From assembly GCA_013215905.1 (NCBI GenBank), contig JABSQI010000011.1, forward strand, positions 4,397 to 11,060: a stretch of 6,664 nt of DNA. The letters run 5' to 3'. A program made the translations under genes and the position numbers. The notes under the pieces are model-generated. The model was not told the origin of the DNA. It made no database searches and saw only the letters and a program-made list of their open reading frames with translations. This document shows positions 1 to 6,343 of this stretch, one piece after another. Numbering within the stretch: position 1 is the first letter of the stretch; each line of letters opens with the position of its first letter. Origin of the DNA: Legionellales bacterium (lineage in GTDB: Bacteria; Pseudomonadota; Gammaproteobacteria; PIVX01).

Positions 1-183
1 CAAAGGATATAAAGAAGTATACTTCCATTGCTCATCTTTACTAGTAGGAAATCCTTTGGAAATAAATTTATGAAGAGCTTTTACTCGCATATTTTGAATA
101 AACTCATTCCCTGGAAGATTTTTTTCTGCCTTTGAAAACTGTGTTAAATAATGTTCAGATATACTATCTACTGCTGTAACCAC
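1..183 (-). CDS. sufD: SufD, N-terminal 61 codons (Fe-S scaffold complex subunit), cut by window edge
   Basis: SufD is the partner of SufB in the cytoplasmic SufBC2D complex that assembles Fe-S clusters. Only the N-terminal part is visible. Its main support is the family motif GFPTSKDEQWKYTSL near residues 43-57, which corresponds to the 'GfPt..dEeWKYT' motif typical of SufD N-termini, and its place directly after sufC. The start is inferred to be GTG at 181-183. A stop in the same frame lies eight codons upstream, so the protein cannot extend far, and an AAAGG ribosome binding site (190-194) sits 6 nt before the GTG. The next in-frame ATG (codon 32) would delete sequence before the conserved motif. 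The start lies inside sufC, giving a 16-nt overlap that suggests translational coupling. The C-terminal core with the catalytic histidine lies outside the window. Confidence 0.88.
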   Translation of the reverse strand, partial: MVTAVDSISEHYLTQFSKAEKNLPGNEFIQNMRVKALHKFISKGFPTSKDEQWKYTSLYPL

Positions 184-908
184 TGATAACCTTTCTCTTC
201 TAATTCAAGTGCTAATTGTTGATCTCCAGACTTTACGATCGTTCCATTTTGAAGAACATGAACAAAATCAGGAACAATATAATCCAATAATCGTTGATAA
301 TGAGTAATTACAAGAAAAGAGCGCTTGCTGCTTCTTAGTTCATTTACCCCATTTGCGACAATCTTTAGAGCATCTATATCTAATCCAGAATCTGTTTCAT
401 CTAATATACATAAATTTGGTTCAAGCAAGCTCATTTGTAGAACTTCATTTCTTTTTTTCTCACCCCCAGAAAATCCATCATTGACAGATCTATACAAAAA
501 TTCCTCATCCATTTTAATGGTTGCTAACTTATCTTTTACTAAATTAAGAAAATCTATTGCATCTAAATTTTGTTGATCACGAGCTTTTCTATTTGCATTA
601 ACAGCTGACTTTAAAAAATTAATATTACTTACTCCCGGTAATACAACAGGATATTGAAATGCAATGAATATACCCAGATGGGCTCTCTCTTCTATAGTCA
701 GTTCTAATAAATCTTTTCCATAATATTTAATTGTACCTTTAGTAATTATATAGCCTTCCTTTCCAGCTAAAATATTTGTTAAAGTACTTTTCCCAGCCCC
801 ATTTGGTCCCATAATAGCATGTACTTCTCCAGGGTTGATACATAAATCTATTCCTTGTAAAATTTTCTGGTTTTGCACTTCTACATGTAAATTGTTGATC
901 TCTAACAT
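168..908 (-). CDS. sufC: SufC, ATPase of the SUF Fe-S cluster assembly complex
   Basis: SufC is a cytoplasmic ABC-type ATPase that binds SufB and SufD and drives conformational changes needed for Fe-S cluster assembly; it is not a transporter. At 246 residues it has the normal family length. All ABC motifs are visible: Walker A GPNGAGKST at 34-42, Q-loop glutamine at 85 (FQYP), signature FSGGEKKR at 146-153, Walker B ending LDE at 169-171 followed by the SufC-type TDSGLD, and the switch histidine at 203 (ITHYQRLL). The FSGGEKKR signature and ETDSGLDIDAL stretch are characteristic of SufC rather than of importers or exporters. The ATG at 906-908 is preceded by a GAGGAA ribosome binding site. 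The gene begins 14 nt after sufB and overlaps the sufD start, so the three are read as one operon. Confidence 0.97.
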   Translation of the reverse strand: MLEINNLHVEVQNQKILQGIDLCINPGEVHAIMGPNGAGKSTLTNILAGKEGYIITKGTIKYYGKDLLELTIEERAHLGIFIAFQYPVVLPGVSNINFLKSAVNANRKARDQQNLDAIDFLNLVKDKLATIKMDEEFLYRSVNDGFSGGEKKRNEVLQMSLLEPNLCILDETDSGLDIDALKIVANGVNELRSSKRSFLVITHYQRLLDYIVPDFVHVLQNGTIVKSGDQQLALELEEKGYQWLQQ

Positions 909-922
909 AAACGATTCCTCAC

Positions 923-2365
923 TTAACCTACAGCACCTTCTAAACTAACAGCTAATAGTCTATGAGCTTCTACAGCAAACTCCATAGGAAGTTCTTTAAA
1001 AACGTCCTTACAAAATCCATTCACAATCATAGCTATAGCTTCTTCTTCATCAATACCTCTTTGCCTACAATAAAACAATTGTTCCTCACCTATTCTAGAT
1101 GTAGTTGCTTCATGCTCAACAGTTGCAGTTGTATTTTTTACCTCAATATATGGATAGGTATTAGCATTACACATATTCCCCATCAATAAAGAATCGCATT
1201 GGGTATAATTTCTAGCATTATCAGCATTAGGAGAAACCCTAACAAGCCCACGATAAGCATTATGAGATTTTCCTGCAGAAATTCCTTTAGAAATTATAGT
1301 GCTTTTAGTATCTTTACCTAGGTGGATCATCTTAGTACCTGTATCAGCCTGCTGCAAATTATTAGTTAATGCAACTGAGTAAAATTCACCAATAGAATTA
1401 TCACCTTGCAAAACAACGCTAGGATATTTCCAAGTTATTGCAGATCCCGTCTCAATTTGTGTCCAAGATATTTTTGCTTTTTCTCCTTTACATAAACCTC
1501 TTTTTGTAACAAAATTATAAATACCTCCAACACCATTCTCGTCTCCCGGGTACCAATTCTGTACCGTGGAGTATTTTATTTCCGCATTTTTATGGGCTAC
1601 AAGTTCAACTACGGCTGCATGTAATTGATTTTCATCACGCATAGGAGCTGTACAACCTTCTAGGTAACTAACATAGCTCCCCTCATCGGCAATAATTAAG
1701 GTACGTTCAAATTGTCCTGTTTTAGCTTCATTAATTCTAAAATAGGTAGATAATTCCATAGGGCATCTTACTCCTTTAGGGACATAAACAAATGACCCAT
1801 CACTAAAAACTGCCGAATTTAAGCACGCATAGAAATTATCAGAGATGGGTACAACGCTACCTAAATATTGTTCAATTAGATCAGGATATTTTTGTACAGC
1901 TTCAGAGAAAGGGCAAAATATCACCCCAGCCTCATTTAATTTTTCTTTGAAAGTAGTTGCAACAGATACACTATCAAAAACTGCATCTACAGCAACCCCG
2001 GCTAACATTTTTTGTTCATGCAATGGGATCCCAAGCTTATTATAGGTTTCCAATAATTTTGGATCTACCTCATCTAAACTCTTTGGCCCCTCCTTTATTG
2101 ATTTTGGTGCAGAATAATAAATAATATCTTGATAGTTAATTGGAGGATATTTTACACTCTGCCAATTTGGCTCTTTTAAAGTAAGCCAATGCCGATAAGC
2201 TTGCAGACGTCTTTCTAATAGAAATTGCGGCTCTTTCTTTTTACTAGAGATAAACCTGATAACATTTTCATCTAAACCTTGTTGTAAGGTATCAGAATCA
2301 ATATCAGTTACAAATCCATGTTCATATTTTTTGTCTAATATTTTTGCAACTTGTTCATTAGCCAC
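923..2365 (-). CDS. sufB: SufB, Fe-S cluster scaffold subunit
   Basis: SufB is the main scaffold of the SufBC2D complex: it accepts sulfur from the SufS/SufE-type donor and carries the nascent Fe-S cluster. The 480-residue length fits the family (E. coli SufB is 495). Visible family blocks include [69 protein letters not shown] and the C-terminal [13 protein letters not shown]. Cys390 in the CDSLL motif aligns with E. coli Cys405, and the EHE triplet at 417-419 aligns with E. coli Glu432-His433-Glu434, the residues known to be needed for cluster assembly, so the protein looks functional. Translation starts at a GTG (2363-2365), with an AAGGA site at 2373-2377 that overlaps the stop codon of the upstream regulator. 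It lies 10 nt after the regulator and 14 nt before sufC. Confidence 0.97.
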   Translation of the reverse strand: MANEQVAKILDKKYEHGFVTDIDSDTLQQGLDENVIRFISSKKKEPQFLLERRLQAYRHWLTLKEPNWQSVKYPPINYQDIIYYSAPKSIKEGPKSLDEVDPKLLETYNKLGIPLHEQKMLAGVAVDAVFDSVSVATTFKEKLNEAGVIFCPFSEAVQKYPDLIEQYLGSVVPISDNFYACLNSAVFSDGSFVYVPKGVRCPMELSTYFRINEAKTGQFERTLIIADEGSYVSYLEGCTAPMRDENQLHAAVVELVAHKNAEIKYSTVQNWYPGDENGVGGIYNFVTKRGLCKGEKAKISWTQIETGSAITWKYPSVVLQGDNSIGEFYSVALTNNLQQADTGTKMIHLGKDTKSTIISKGISAGKSHNAYRGLVRVSPNADNARNYTQCDSLLMGNMCNANTYPYIEVKNTTATVEHEATTSRIGEEQLFYCRQRGIDEEEAIAMIVNGFCKDVFKELPMEFAVEAHRLLAVSLEGAVG

Positions 2366-2375
2366 AACTAATTCC

Positions 2376-2810
2376 TTACATTTGTAAATTGCTCTTACTT
2401 ACTTGCTTGTTACTATCTACAAGTAAATCCGATAAAGTAACACTGTTTAAAGCCTCTTTAATGGATAAATTAATAGATTGCCATTTGTTACTTATCTTAC
2501 AGCTCTCTAAAATAACACAATTTGTAGTTTTTTTGCTGCATTCTGTTATATGAAAATCACCATCAATAGATTTTACAATATCTAACAGGGTTACTTCATC
2601 TGCTGATATGGATAACTGATATCCGCCATTCATACCAACTGCTGAACTTAGAAACTTTGCTTTTGATAATATTTTGAGCAATTTAGTAACAGTTGGATAT
2701 GATATTTTTGTACTTGATGATATTTCTTTAGCTGTTAGCCTAACCTTGCTCTTAGCCAAATGTGCCATTATCACTGAACTATAATCAGCTAATTTACTAA
2801 TTCTTAACAT
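2376..2810 (-). CDS. Rrf2-family (IscR-like) Fe-S regulator of the SUF operon
   Basis: A 144-residue winged-helix DNA-binding protein of the Rrf2 family, first gene of the suf operon. Residues 1-65 form the helix-turn-helix region ([15 protein letters not shown], then [14 protein letters not shown] as recognition helix and GGYQL in the wing). Three cysteines at 91, 98 and 104 (TEC, NC, ESC) are the expected [2Fe-2S] ligands. The layout TEC-x6-C-x5-C followed by [14 protein letters not shown] and VTLSDLL matches the gammaproteobacterial 'SUF system regulator' subgroup better than true IscR; the histidine that serves as fourth ligand in E. coli IscR (C-x2-H) is Ser107 here. By analogy it senses Fe-S status and represses or activates its own operon. 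The ATG at 2808-2810 has only a weak upstream purine stretch (TAAGA). The name iscR would be misleading, so no symbol is given. Confidence 0.9.
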   Translation of the reverse strand: MLRISKLADYSSVIMAHLAKSKVRLTAKEISSSTKISYPTVTKLLKILSKAKFLSSAVGMNGGYQLSISADEVTLLDIVKSIDGDFHITECSKKTTNCVILESCKISNKWQSINLSIKEALNSVTLSDLLVDSNKQVSKSNLQM

Positions 2811-2829
2811 GATTCTTACAACAATTTAT

Positions 2830-2848
2830 TAGTACTTATATAGTACTA
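2830..2848. promoter_or_regulatory. Inverted repeat, candidate operator of the Rrf2-type regulator
   Basis: A 19-bp inverted repeat with perfect 7-bp arms (TAGTACT / AGTACTA) and a 5-nt centre lies 20 nt before the regulator's start codon. It overlaps the proposed -10 element, the usual place for a repressor site. Rrf2-family dimers bind imperfect palindromes of roughly this size, so autoregulation of the suf operon is a natural inference. It does not match the GC-richer E. coli IscR type 1 consensus. Confidence 0.55.
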
Positions 2849-2868
2849 GTTTAAACCCTTATTCGCAA
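2840..2868 (-). promoter_or_regulatory. Candidate sigma70 promoter of the suf operon
   Basis: On the minus strand, TTGCGA (2863-2868) and TACTAT (2840-2845) are separated by 17 nt, each matching 4 of 6 consensus bases. This is the best-spaced pair upstream of the regulator gene and would give a leader of about 25 nt. The -10 hexamer lies within the 2830-2848 inverted repeat. In such AT-rich DNA, the hexamers alone are weak evidence; the coincidence with the palindrome strengthens the call. Confidence 0.5.
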
Positions 2869-2936
2869 GTTTTATAATTTATTTTAGAATCAAAGACTAT
2901 GAAAAATAGGTAAATCCTTAGGTAGCATCGATAAAC

Positions 2937-2970
2937 TCTAAGAAAAATATGCCTAACAAAGGCTCTTAGA
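2937..2970 (-). terminator. Stem-loop, possible weak terminator of the surface-protein gene
   Basis: Just after the stop codon at 2976-2978, the minus strand can form a nested structure: an inner GCCT/AGGC stem (2960-2963 with 2951-2954, 5-nt loop) followed by ATATTTTTC, and an outer 7-bp stem (TCTAAGA 2964-2970 reverse-strand arm pairing with 2937-2943) that encloses the T-rich stretch as a bulge. The inner stem plus T-run resembles an intrinsic terminator, but with only 4 bp it would be weak. It would separate this gene from the suf operon promoter downstream. Confidence 0.35.
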
Positions 2971-2975
2971 TCAGT

Positions 2976-4499
2976 CTACCTTCTATCCATTATTGAGCCA
3001 TTAGTATTCATTGAATCAAATTTCATCGTAGGGCTCCTATAAGAATAAATATTACTACTATCAGATGCTATAGCATGACTAATAGATTTGGCGTAGATAT
3101 CAACTCTAGCAGTATCATAACTTCTCACATAGGCTATATTTGCTCTTAAAAATTTTCCATTAAAATGAGACTCTCCATCTAGATTGATATCAATTGTAGA
3201 TACTCTGCCGGCCACTTGGGCAAATGCTTTGTCTGTTCCAGTGACTTTTAAATACTCACTATCATTCCAAAATAATTTTAGCCAGGAACAATCAGACATA
3301 TTTAATTTTGTAAGCATGATTTTCCCCTGGATGATAGCAAAAACTGAATCTTCCATGTCTATACTTAAATTATTACTATTTAATTTATTAAAATGTATTT
3401 GACCATCTCCACGCAAATAAAGATTTCTCACATTTATTGGGCCTATGACACTAACAGTATTTACAGGCTCAAGGTGTAAATCAATTGGTTTTGTAATATT
3501 AGAATATATTGTTACAGAACTATTATATCTTAACCAACGTAGATCCTTAGCATTAACAATCAAATACACTGGAGAAACATTTCTACTATCTACGTTACTA
3601 ATATTTACTCTTTCATCATCTACATCAATTTCAATATTTCTTAAGCTTATTGGATTTCCTTTAAAAGATATAAAAGGAGCTTTTCTACTTTGGATTAATT
3701 TCAAGCCAATATTTCCGGATATTTCAATTTCTCGAAATTTAGTATTTTTAGGGATTTTTAAATTTGGTAAATCATCGGCATGAACCACCTTATTTTTCAA
3801 AATATCTTTACCAGAATAAACTGTCATTGCTCCTTTATAGTTAATTGAATGAATATTTTTAGTATTGACTGTTAATAGAATTGGAGAAATCTTCTTATAT
3901 TTTTTAGGCTTACTAATGATAATTAATTCACCTTTCCTATCTACATCAATATTATCTAAATCAATTTTATTTCCTGTAAATGCTAAAGTTGGTTCTGTAC
4001 TATTATTAATACGATGTAATTCGAGATCACCAACTATTTTGATTTTGTATGCCACCCCATCATTCGGTGTAAATTTGTTTCCTACTTCATTTGCAGTCAT
4101 TGAAAAACTATTTTTTTTATATTTTTTCTTCTTAGGTATACTTCCAGCATAAAGTATAGTTTCGCCGTTATGGTTTATGGAATGAATATTATTTGTATTT
4201 ACTTTCAGAATTATTGGCGCAATAGCATTATATCTTTTAGGCAGATTTATAGAAATTTGATCTTTATCTCTTACAACATTTACATTTTTCAAATCCTCCT
4301 CGTTACCTGTAAAAGATATAGTTGGATCAATAATATTATTAAAGCGCTCTAATTGTATTCCACCATTAATTATTATTTTATAAGGTTTTTCCTTATTTGG
4401 TTTAATTTGATTTGATAAATTGCTAGCAAGGTATTTTTCTTCCCCATAAGAGATGTTTACTAACACAATCCAAATAAATAGTAAGAAAATCCTTTTCAT
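2976..4499 (-). CDS. Secreted/surface protein with three tandem beta modules and a GIN (DUF2807)-like beta-helix C-terminus
   Basis: This gene was not recognised as a named protein. The 507-residue product starts MKRIFLLFIWIVLVNISYG, a Sec signal peptide with likely cleavage after Gly19; there is no later membrane segment or lipobox cysteine, so it is probably periplasmic or extracellular. Residues 39-118, 150-229 and 254-333 are three copies of one module with the shared pattern 'I.ING.I.L..I....P.ISF.GN...L.NI.VD...I.IS......SPI.L.VN.KNI.SI...G..T.YSG', joined by Lys/Asn-rich linkers. Residues 338-507 are Asn/Ser/Asp-rich and step about every 19 residues (Leu360, Leu378, Leu399, Leu417, Ile436, Ile455), ending ASDSSNIYSYRSP, which resembles the GIN/DUF2807 'putative adhesin' right-handed beta-helix. 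The ATG at 4497-4499 has an AAGGAA site about 10 nt upstream. It probably has its own promoter. A role in adhesion or envelope is inference only. Confidence 0.8.
   Translation of the reverse strand: MKRIFLLFIWIVLVNISYGEEKYLASNLSNQIKPNKEKPYKIIINGGIQLERFNNIIDPTISFTGNEEDLKNVNVVRDKDQISINLPKRYNAIAPIILKVNTNNIHSINHNGETILYAGSIPKKKKYKKNSFSMTANEVGNKFTPNDGVAYKIKIVGDLELHRINNSTEPTLAFTGNKIDLDNIDVDRKGELIIISKPKKYKKISPILLTVNTKNIHSINYKGAMTVYSGKDILKNKVVHADDLPNLKIPKNTKFREIEISGNIGLKLIQSRKAPFISFKGNPISLRNIEIDVDDERVNISNVDSRNVSPVYLIVNAKDLRWLRYNSSVTIYSNITKPIDLHLEPVNTVSVIGPINVRNLYLRGDGQIHFNKLNSNNLSIDMEDSVFAIIQGKIMLTKLNMSDCSWLKLFWNDSEYLKVTGTDKAFAQVAGRVSTIDINLDGESHFNGKFLRANIAYVRSYDTARVDIYAKSISHAIASDSSNIYSYRSPTMKFDSMNTNGSIMDRR
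3501..4385 (-). repeat. Three diverged tandem modules within the surface-protein gene
   Basis: Units of about 240 nt lie at 4146-4385, 3813-4052 and 3501-3740, spaced by about 333 and 312 nt. At protein level units 1 and 2 are the closest pair (for example FTGN, SPILLTVNTKNIHSIN versus APIILKVNTNNIHSIN); unit 3 is more diverged (VSPVYLIVNAKDLRWL). This indicates an old duplication followed by a more recent one. The repeat is recognised from translated similarity rather than long DNA identity, so unit borders are approximate. Confidence 0.7.
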
Positions 4500-4525
4500 G
4501 CTTTTTTGTTCCTTTAATGTACAGA

Positions 4526-4562
4526 GTTAATATTAACACCTTATATTATAACTTTAGTTATA
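4526..4562. promoter_or_regulatory. Two short inverted repeats upstream of the surface-protein gene, around a possible -10
   Basis: A perfect 12-bp palindrome GTTAATATTAAC (4526-4537) and a second repeat with arms TATAAC/GTTATA and a 4-nt loop (4547-4562) lie 27-63 nt upstream of the ATG. On the minus strand the second repeat contains TATAAT, a full consensus -10 hexamer (4546-4551), though no good -35 is seen at 16-18 nt. The arrangement could be promoter plus operator, but short AT palindromes are common in DNA this AT-rich. Confidence 0.3.
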
Positions 4563-4630
4563 TTCTAGGAATTTTCTAGCAGCTTTATCACTTTAGCTGA
4601 GGATATTTTGCACAATAAGATAATATATTA

Positions 4631-5635
4631 TTAGTTCTTTAAAACCACTCTATATCTAACATCACCTTTACGCAGCTTAGATATAGCATTATTTACTTCA
4701 TCCATAGGAAATATTTCTACAATAGGTTTTATATTATGGAGTTTTACAAATTCTAGCATTTTATTGATAGAACCAGGACTTCCTACTGGGGATCCAGAAA
4801 CTGTTCTTTGCTGAGAAATTAAGCTAAAAGCATTTATATCTAATGGCTCTAGTACAGCACCTACAAAATGCAGTCTACCCTTTGACGCTAAAGTACTTAA
4901 ATACATATTCCAATCCAATTTAACATTTACAGTAGATATAATATAATCAAATTTACCTTCCACAGATTTAATTTCATTTGTTTTAGTTGAGTTCAATACA
5001 TAGTGAGCTCCCAAACTTAAAATCTCGTCATGTTTACTGTTATTTGAAGTAAATGCAGTAACTTCACACCCCCACTCCTTTAAAAATTGCAAAGCCATAT
5101 GTCCCAATCCACCAATTCCGATAACTGCGACCTTAGACGTTGGTTTTATATCAAATTGGAGTAGTGGATTAAATACCGTAATACCTCCGCATAATAATGG
5201 CGCGACGCTATCTAAATCAATTAGTTCTGGAATTTTTACCACACTATTTATTGCTGCACGTACCTTATTAGCAAATCCTCCATGATGACCTACTATTGTT
5301 GCATGAGGAATATTTTTACAAAGATTATTATCCCCAGAAAAACAGTTTATACATTCATTACAAAAGGCAGAATTCCAACCTAAACCAACAACTTCACCTA
5401 TCTTGAGTTTTTCAGTCTTTTTCCCTATCTTTGCTATTTTCCCAATTACTTCATGTCCAGGAACCACTGGATATTGTGTCATCTGCCAGGCATTGTCAAT
5501 AACACTAAGATCACTATGGCAAATTCCACAATACAAAACATCAATTTCAACTTCATCTTGAGCCAATTCTCCAGGATCGTATTCAAACTTGGCTAATTCA
5601 GATCCAGCTTCTAATGCAGCATAGGCAGTTATCAT
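4631..5635 (-). CDS. ahr: Ahr/YjgB-like NADPH-dependent zinc aldehyde reductase (alcohol dehydrogenase)
   Basis: A cytoplasmic medium-chain dehydrogenase/reductase that should reduce aldehydes to alcohols with NADPH; the natural substrate is unknown. It closely resembles E. coli Ahr (YjgB): YCGICHSDLSVIDNAW, GHEVIG, PLLCGGITVFNPLL, VIGIGGLGHMALQ, NTVNVKLDW-type and RYRVVLK segments all have counterparts. Numbering from the ATG at 5639-5641, catalytic zinc ligands are Cys41, His63 and Cys151, the structural zinc ligands are Cys94, Cys97, Cys100 and Cys108, and the Rossmann motif is GIGGLG at 175-180. The following TSNNSK (198-203) favours NADP. All key residues are intact. Two ATGs are available; the AAAGGAAG site at 5642-5649 is only 2 nt from the first but 8 nt from the one at 5633-5635, so the second is preferred (334 residues, otherwise 336). 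It is transcribed away from yciA; no clear terminator separates it from the surface-protein gene 131 nt downstream. Confidence 0.92.
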   Translation of the reverse strand: MITAYAALEAGSELAKFEYDPGELAQDEVEIDVLYCGICHSDLSVIDNAWQMTQYPVVPGHEVIGKIAKIGKKTEKLKIGEVVGLGWNSAFCNECINCFSGDNNLCKNIPHATIVGHHGGFANKVRAAINSVVKIPELIDLDSVAPLLCGGITVFNPLLQFDIKPTSKVAVIGIGGLGHMALQFLKEWGCEVTAFTSNNSKHDEILSLGAHYVLNSTKTNEIKSVEGKFDYIISTVNVKLDWNMYLSTLASKGRLHFVGAVLEPLDINAFSLISQQRTVSGSPVGSPGSINKMLEFVKLHNIKPIVEIFPMDEVNNAISKLRKGDVRYRVVLKN

Positions 5636-5641
5636 TATCAT

Positions 5642-5649
5642 CTTCCTTT
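5642..5649 (-). promoter_or_regulatory. Ribosome binding site that decides the ahr start
   Basis: The minus strand reads AAAGGAAG immediately before ATG-ATA-ATG. Spacing from AGGA is 2 nt to the first ATG (too close for normal initiation) and 8 nt to the second, so translation most likely starts at 5633-5635. Confidence 0.6.
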
Positions 5650-5892
5650 ATATATAAAATTTTAAATATCTCATTGCCTAAGGCTAACAAAATTAAAGCA
5701 AGTATAAAAACTATTATTAATATCTACTAAGAACTCATGTATAAAACATAGAAAAACATGTCTAATATATGTATTTATTGCTTGGATAAGTTCTCCTATA
5801 AATAATTACAAAGCACCTTTTGGAAAAAAACTTAATCCTCAATGTTTCTAATTAATTAAATAATTACGAAGCAAGAATTCTAAAAACAAGGT

Positions 5893-5922
5893 AAAAAATT
5901 ACCTCTATCAGAGAGGTAATTT
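5893..5922 (-). terminator. Strong hairpin with T-run on the minus strand (intrinsic terminator-like)
   Basis: A perfect 11-bp stem (AAATTACCTCT at 5896-5906 with AGAGGTAATTT at 5912-5922) closes a 5-nt loop. Read on the minus strand, the 3' arm runs into a TTTTTT tract (5898-5893), the form of an intrinsic terminator. Read on the plus strand it is followed only by AT-mixed sequence. There is no minus-strand gene immediately upstream of it, so if it is a terminator it would act on transcripts that come from the methyltransferase and cross yciA in antisense. Confidence 0.6.
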
Positions 5923-5925
5923 ATA

Positions 5926-5953
5926 TTGACAAAGCATGATCAATTACTAGCAT
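5926..5953 (+). promoter_or_regulatory. Candidate yciA promoter with consensus -35, close to the start codon
   Basis: A perfect TTGACA -35 (5926-5931) is followed after 16 nt by TAGCAT (5948-5953, 4 of 6 matches to the -10 consensus). Transcription would begin about 7 nt further on, at or next to the yciA ATG at 5960, leaving almost no leader. The -35 begins 3 nt after the hairpin described at 5893-5922. Confidence 0.5.
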
Positions 5954-5959
5954 TGTATT

Positions 5960-6343
5960 ATGACTGATTTAAAAAAACCTAAGGGGGAGCTTTCTCTAAA
6001 AACTATTGCTATGCCAGCCAGCACGAATGCTAATGGAGATATTTTTGGTGGATGGCTTGTATCTCAAATGGACATTGCTGCCTGTATACTAGCAAAACAA
6101 ATAGCATTGGGAAGAGTAGCAACTGTTGCCATAGATTCTATGTCCTTTCATTATCCTGTTCAAGTAGGAGATGTAGTAAGCTGTTACTGTGAATTAATCA
6201 AAATAGGCAACTCTTCTATTAAAATTAAAGTAGAAACTTGGATTCAAAATGATTCTACTAATAAATTTAGAGCTGTGACAGAAGGAATGTTTATTATTGT
6301 TGCCATAGACAACAATGGCAAACCTAGAAAAATTAAGCGTTGA
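5960..6343 (+). CDS. yciA: YciA-type acyl-CoA thioesterase (hotdog fold)
   Basis: YciA hydrolyses a broad range of acyl-CoA esters to free acid and CoA in the cytoplasm, probably as a housekeeping control on acyl-CoA levels. The 127-residue length is normal (E. coli YciA is 132). The protein is collinear with YciA from the first residues: KGELSLKTIAMPASTNANGDIF, then GGWLVSQMDIA, GRVATVAIDSMSFHYPVQVGDVV, IKVETWIQN and NNGKPRKI. The TNANGDIFGGW motif (22-32) and Asp38 in QMDIA form the active site expected from the family. The start at 5960 is chosen because the N-terminus matches the family; no Shine-Dalgarno sequence precedes it, whereas an AGGGGGAG stretch lies inside the coding region too far from any later start to use. 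The 3' end overlaps the convergent methyltransferase gene by 11 nt. Confidence 0.94.
   Translation: MTDLKKPKGELSLKTIAMPASTNANGDIFGGWLVSQMDIAACILAKQIALGRVATVAIDSMSFHYPVQVGDVVSCYCELIKIGNSSIKIKVETWIQNDSTNKFRAVTEGMFIIVAIDNNGKPRKIKR

Larger units (their letters stand above)
5642..5959. other. Intergenic region between divergent ahr and yciA
   Basis: About 318 nt of very AT-rich DNA without a supportable gene on either strand. Its right end holds a strong hairpin and the yciA promoter, listed separately. Near ahr there is a small GCCT-A-AGGC inverted repeat (5676-5684) that sits between a poor -35/-10 pair on the minus strand (TTGTTA, 16 nt, TATTTA), too weak to list as a promoter. The central part (about 5730-5880) contains recurrent ATGT/ACAT words and AATTA runs but no repeat or RNA structure that I can support. 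Confidence 0.5.

Noticed and set aside
325..576. Plus-strand open frame of 83 codons opposite sufC
   Set aside because: It is the complement of the strongly conserved sufC reading frame, with no recognisable domain and no ribosome binding site; it is a shadow frame.
3445..4352. Several plus-strand open frames of 60-112 codons opposite the surface-protein gene
   Set aside because: They are low-complexity Ile/Leu/Phe/Ser-rich complements of an AT-rich Asn/Lys/Ile-rich gene. The minus-strand gene has a signal peptide, a ribosome binding site and internal module homology, which they lack.
4580..4599. CAGCT/AGCTG inverted repeat downstream of ahr as its terminator
   Set aside because: The stem is 5 bp with a 10-nt loop, and on the minus strand it is not followed by a T-run.
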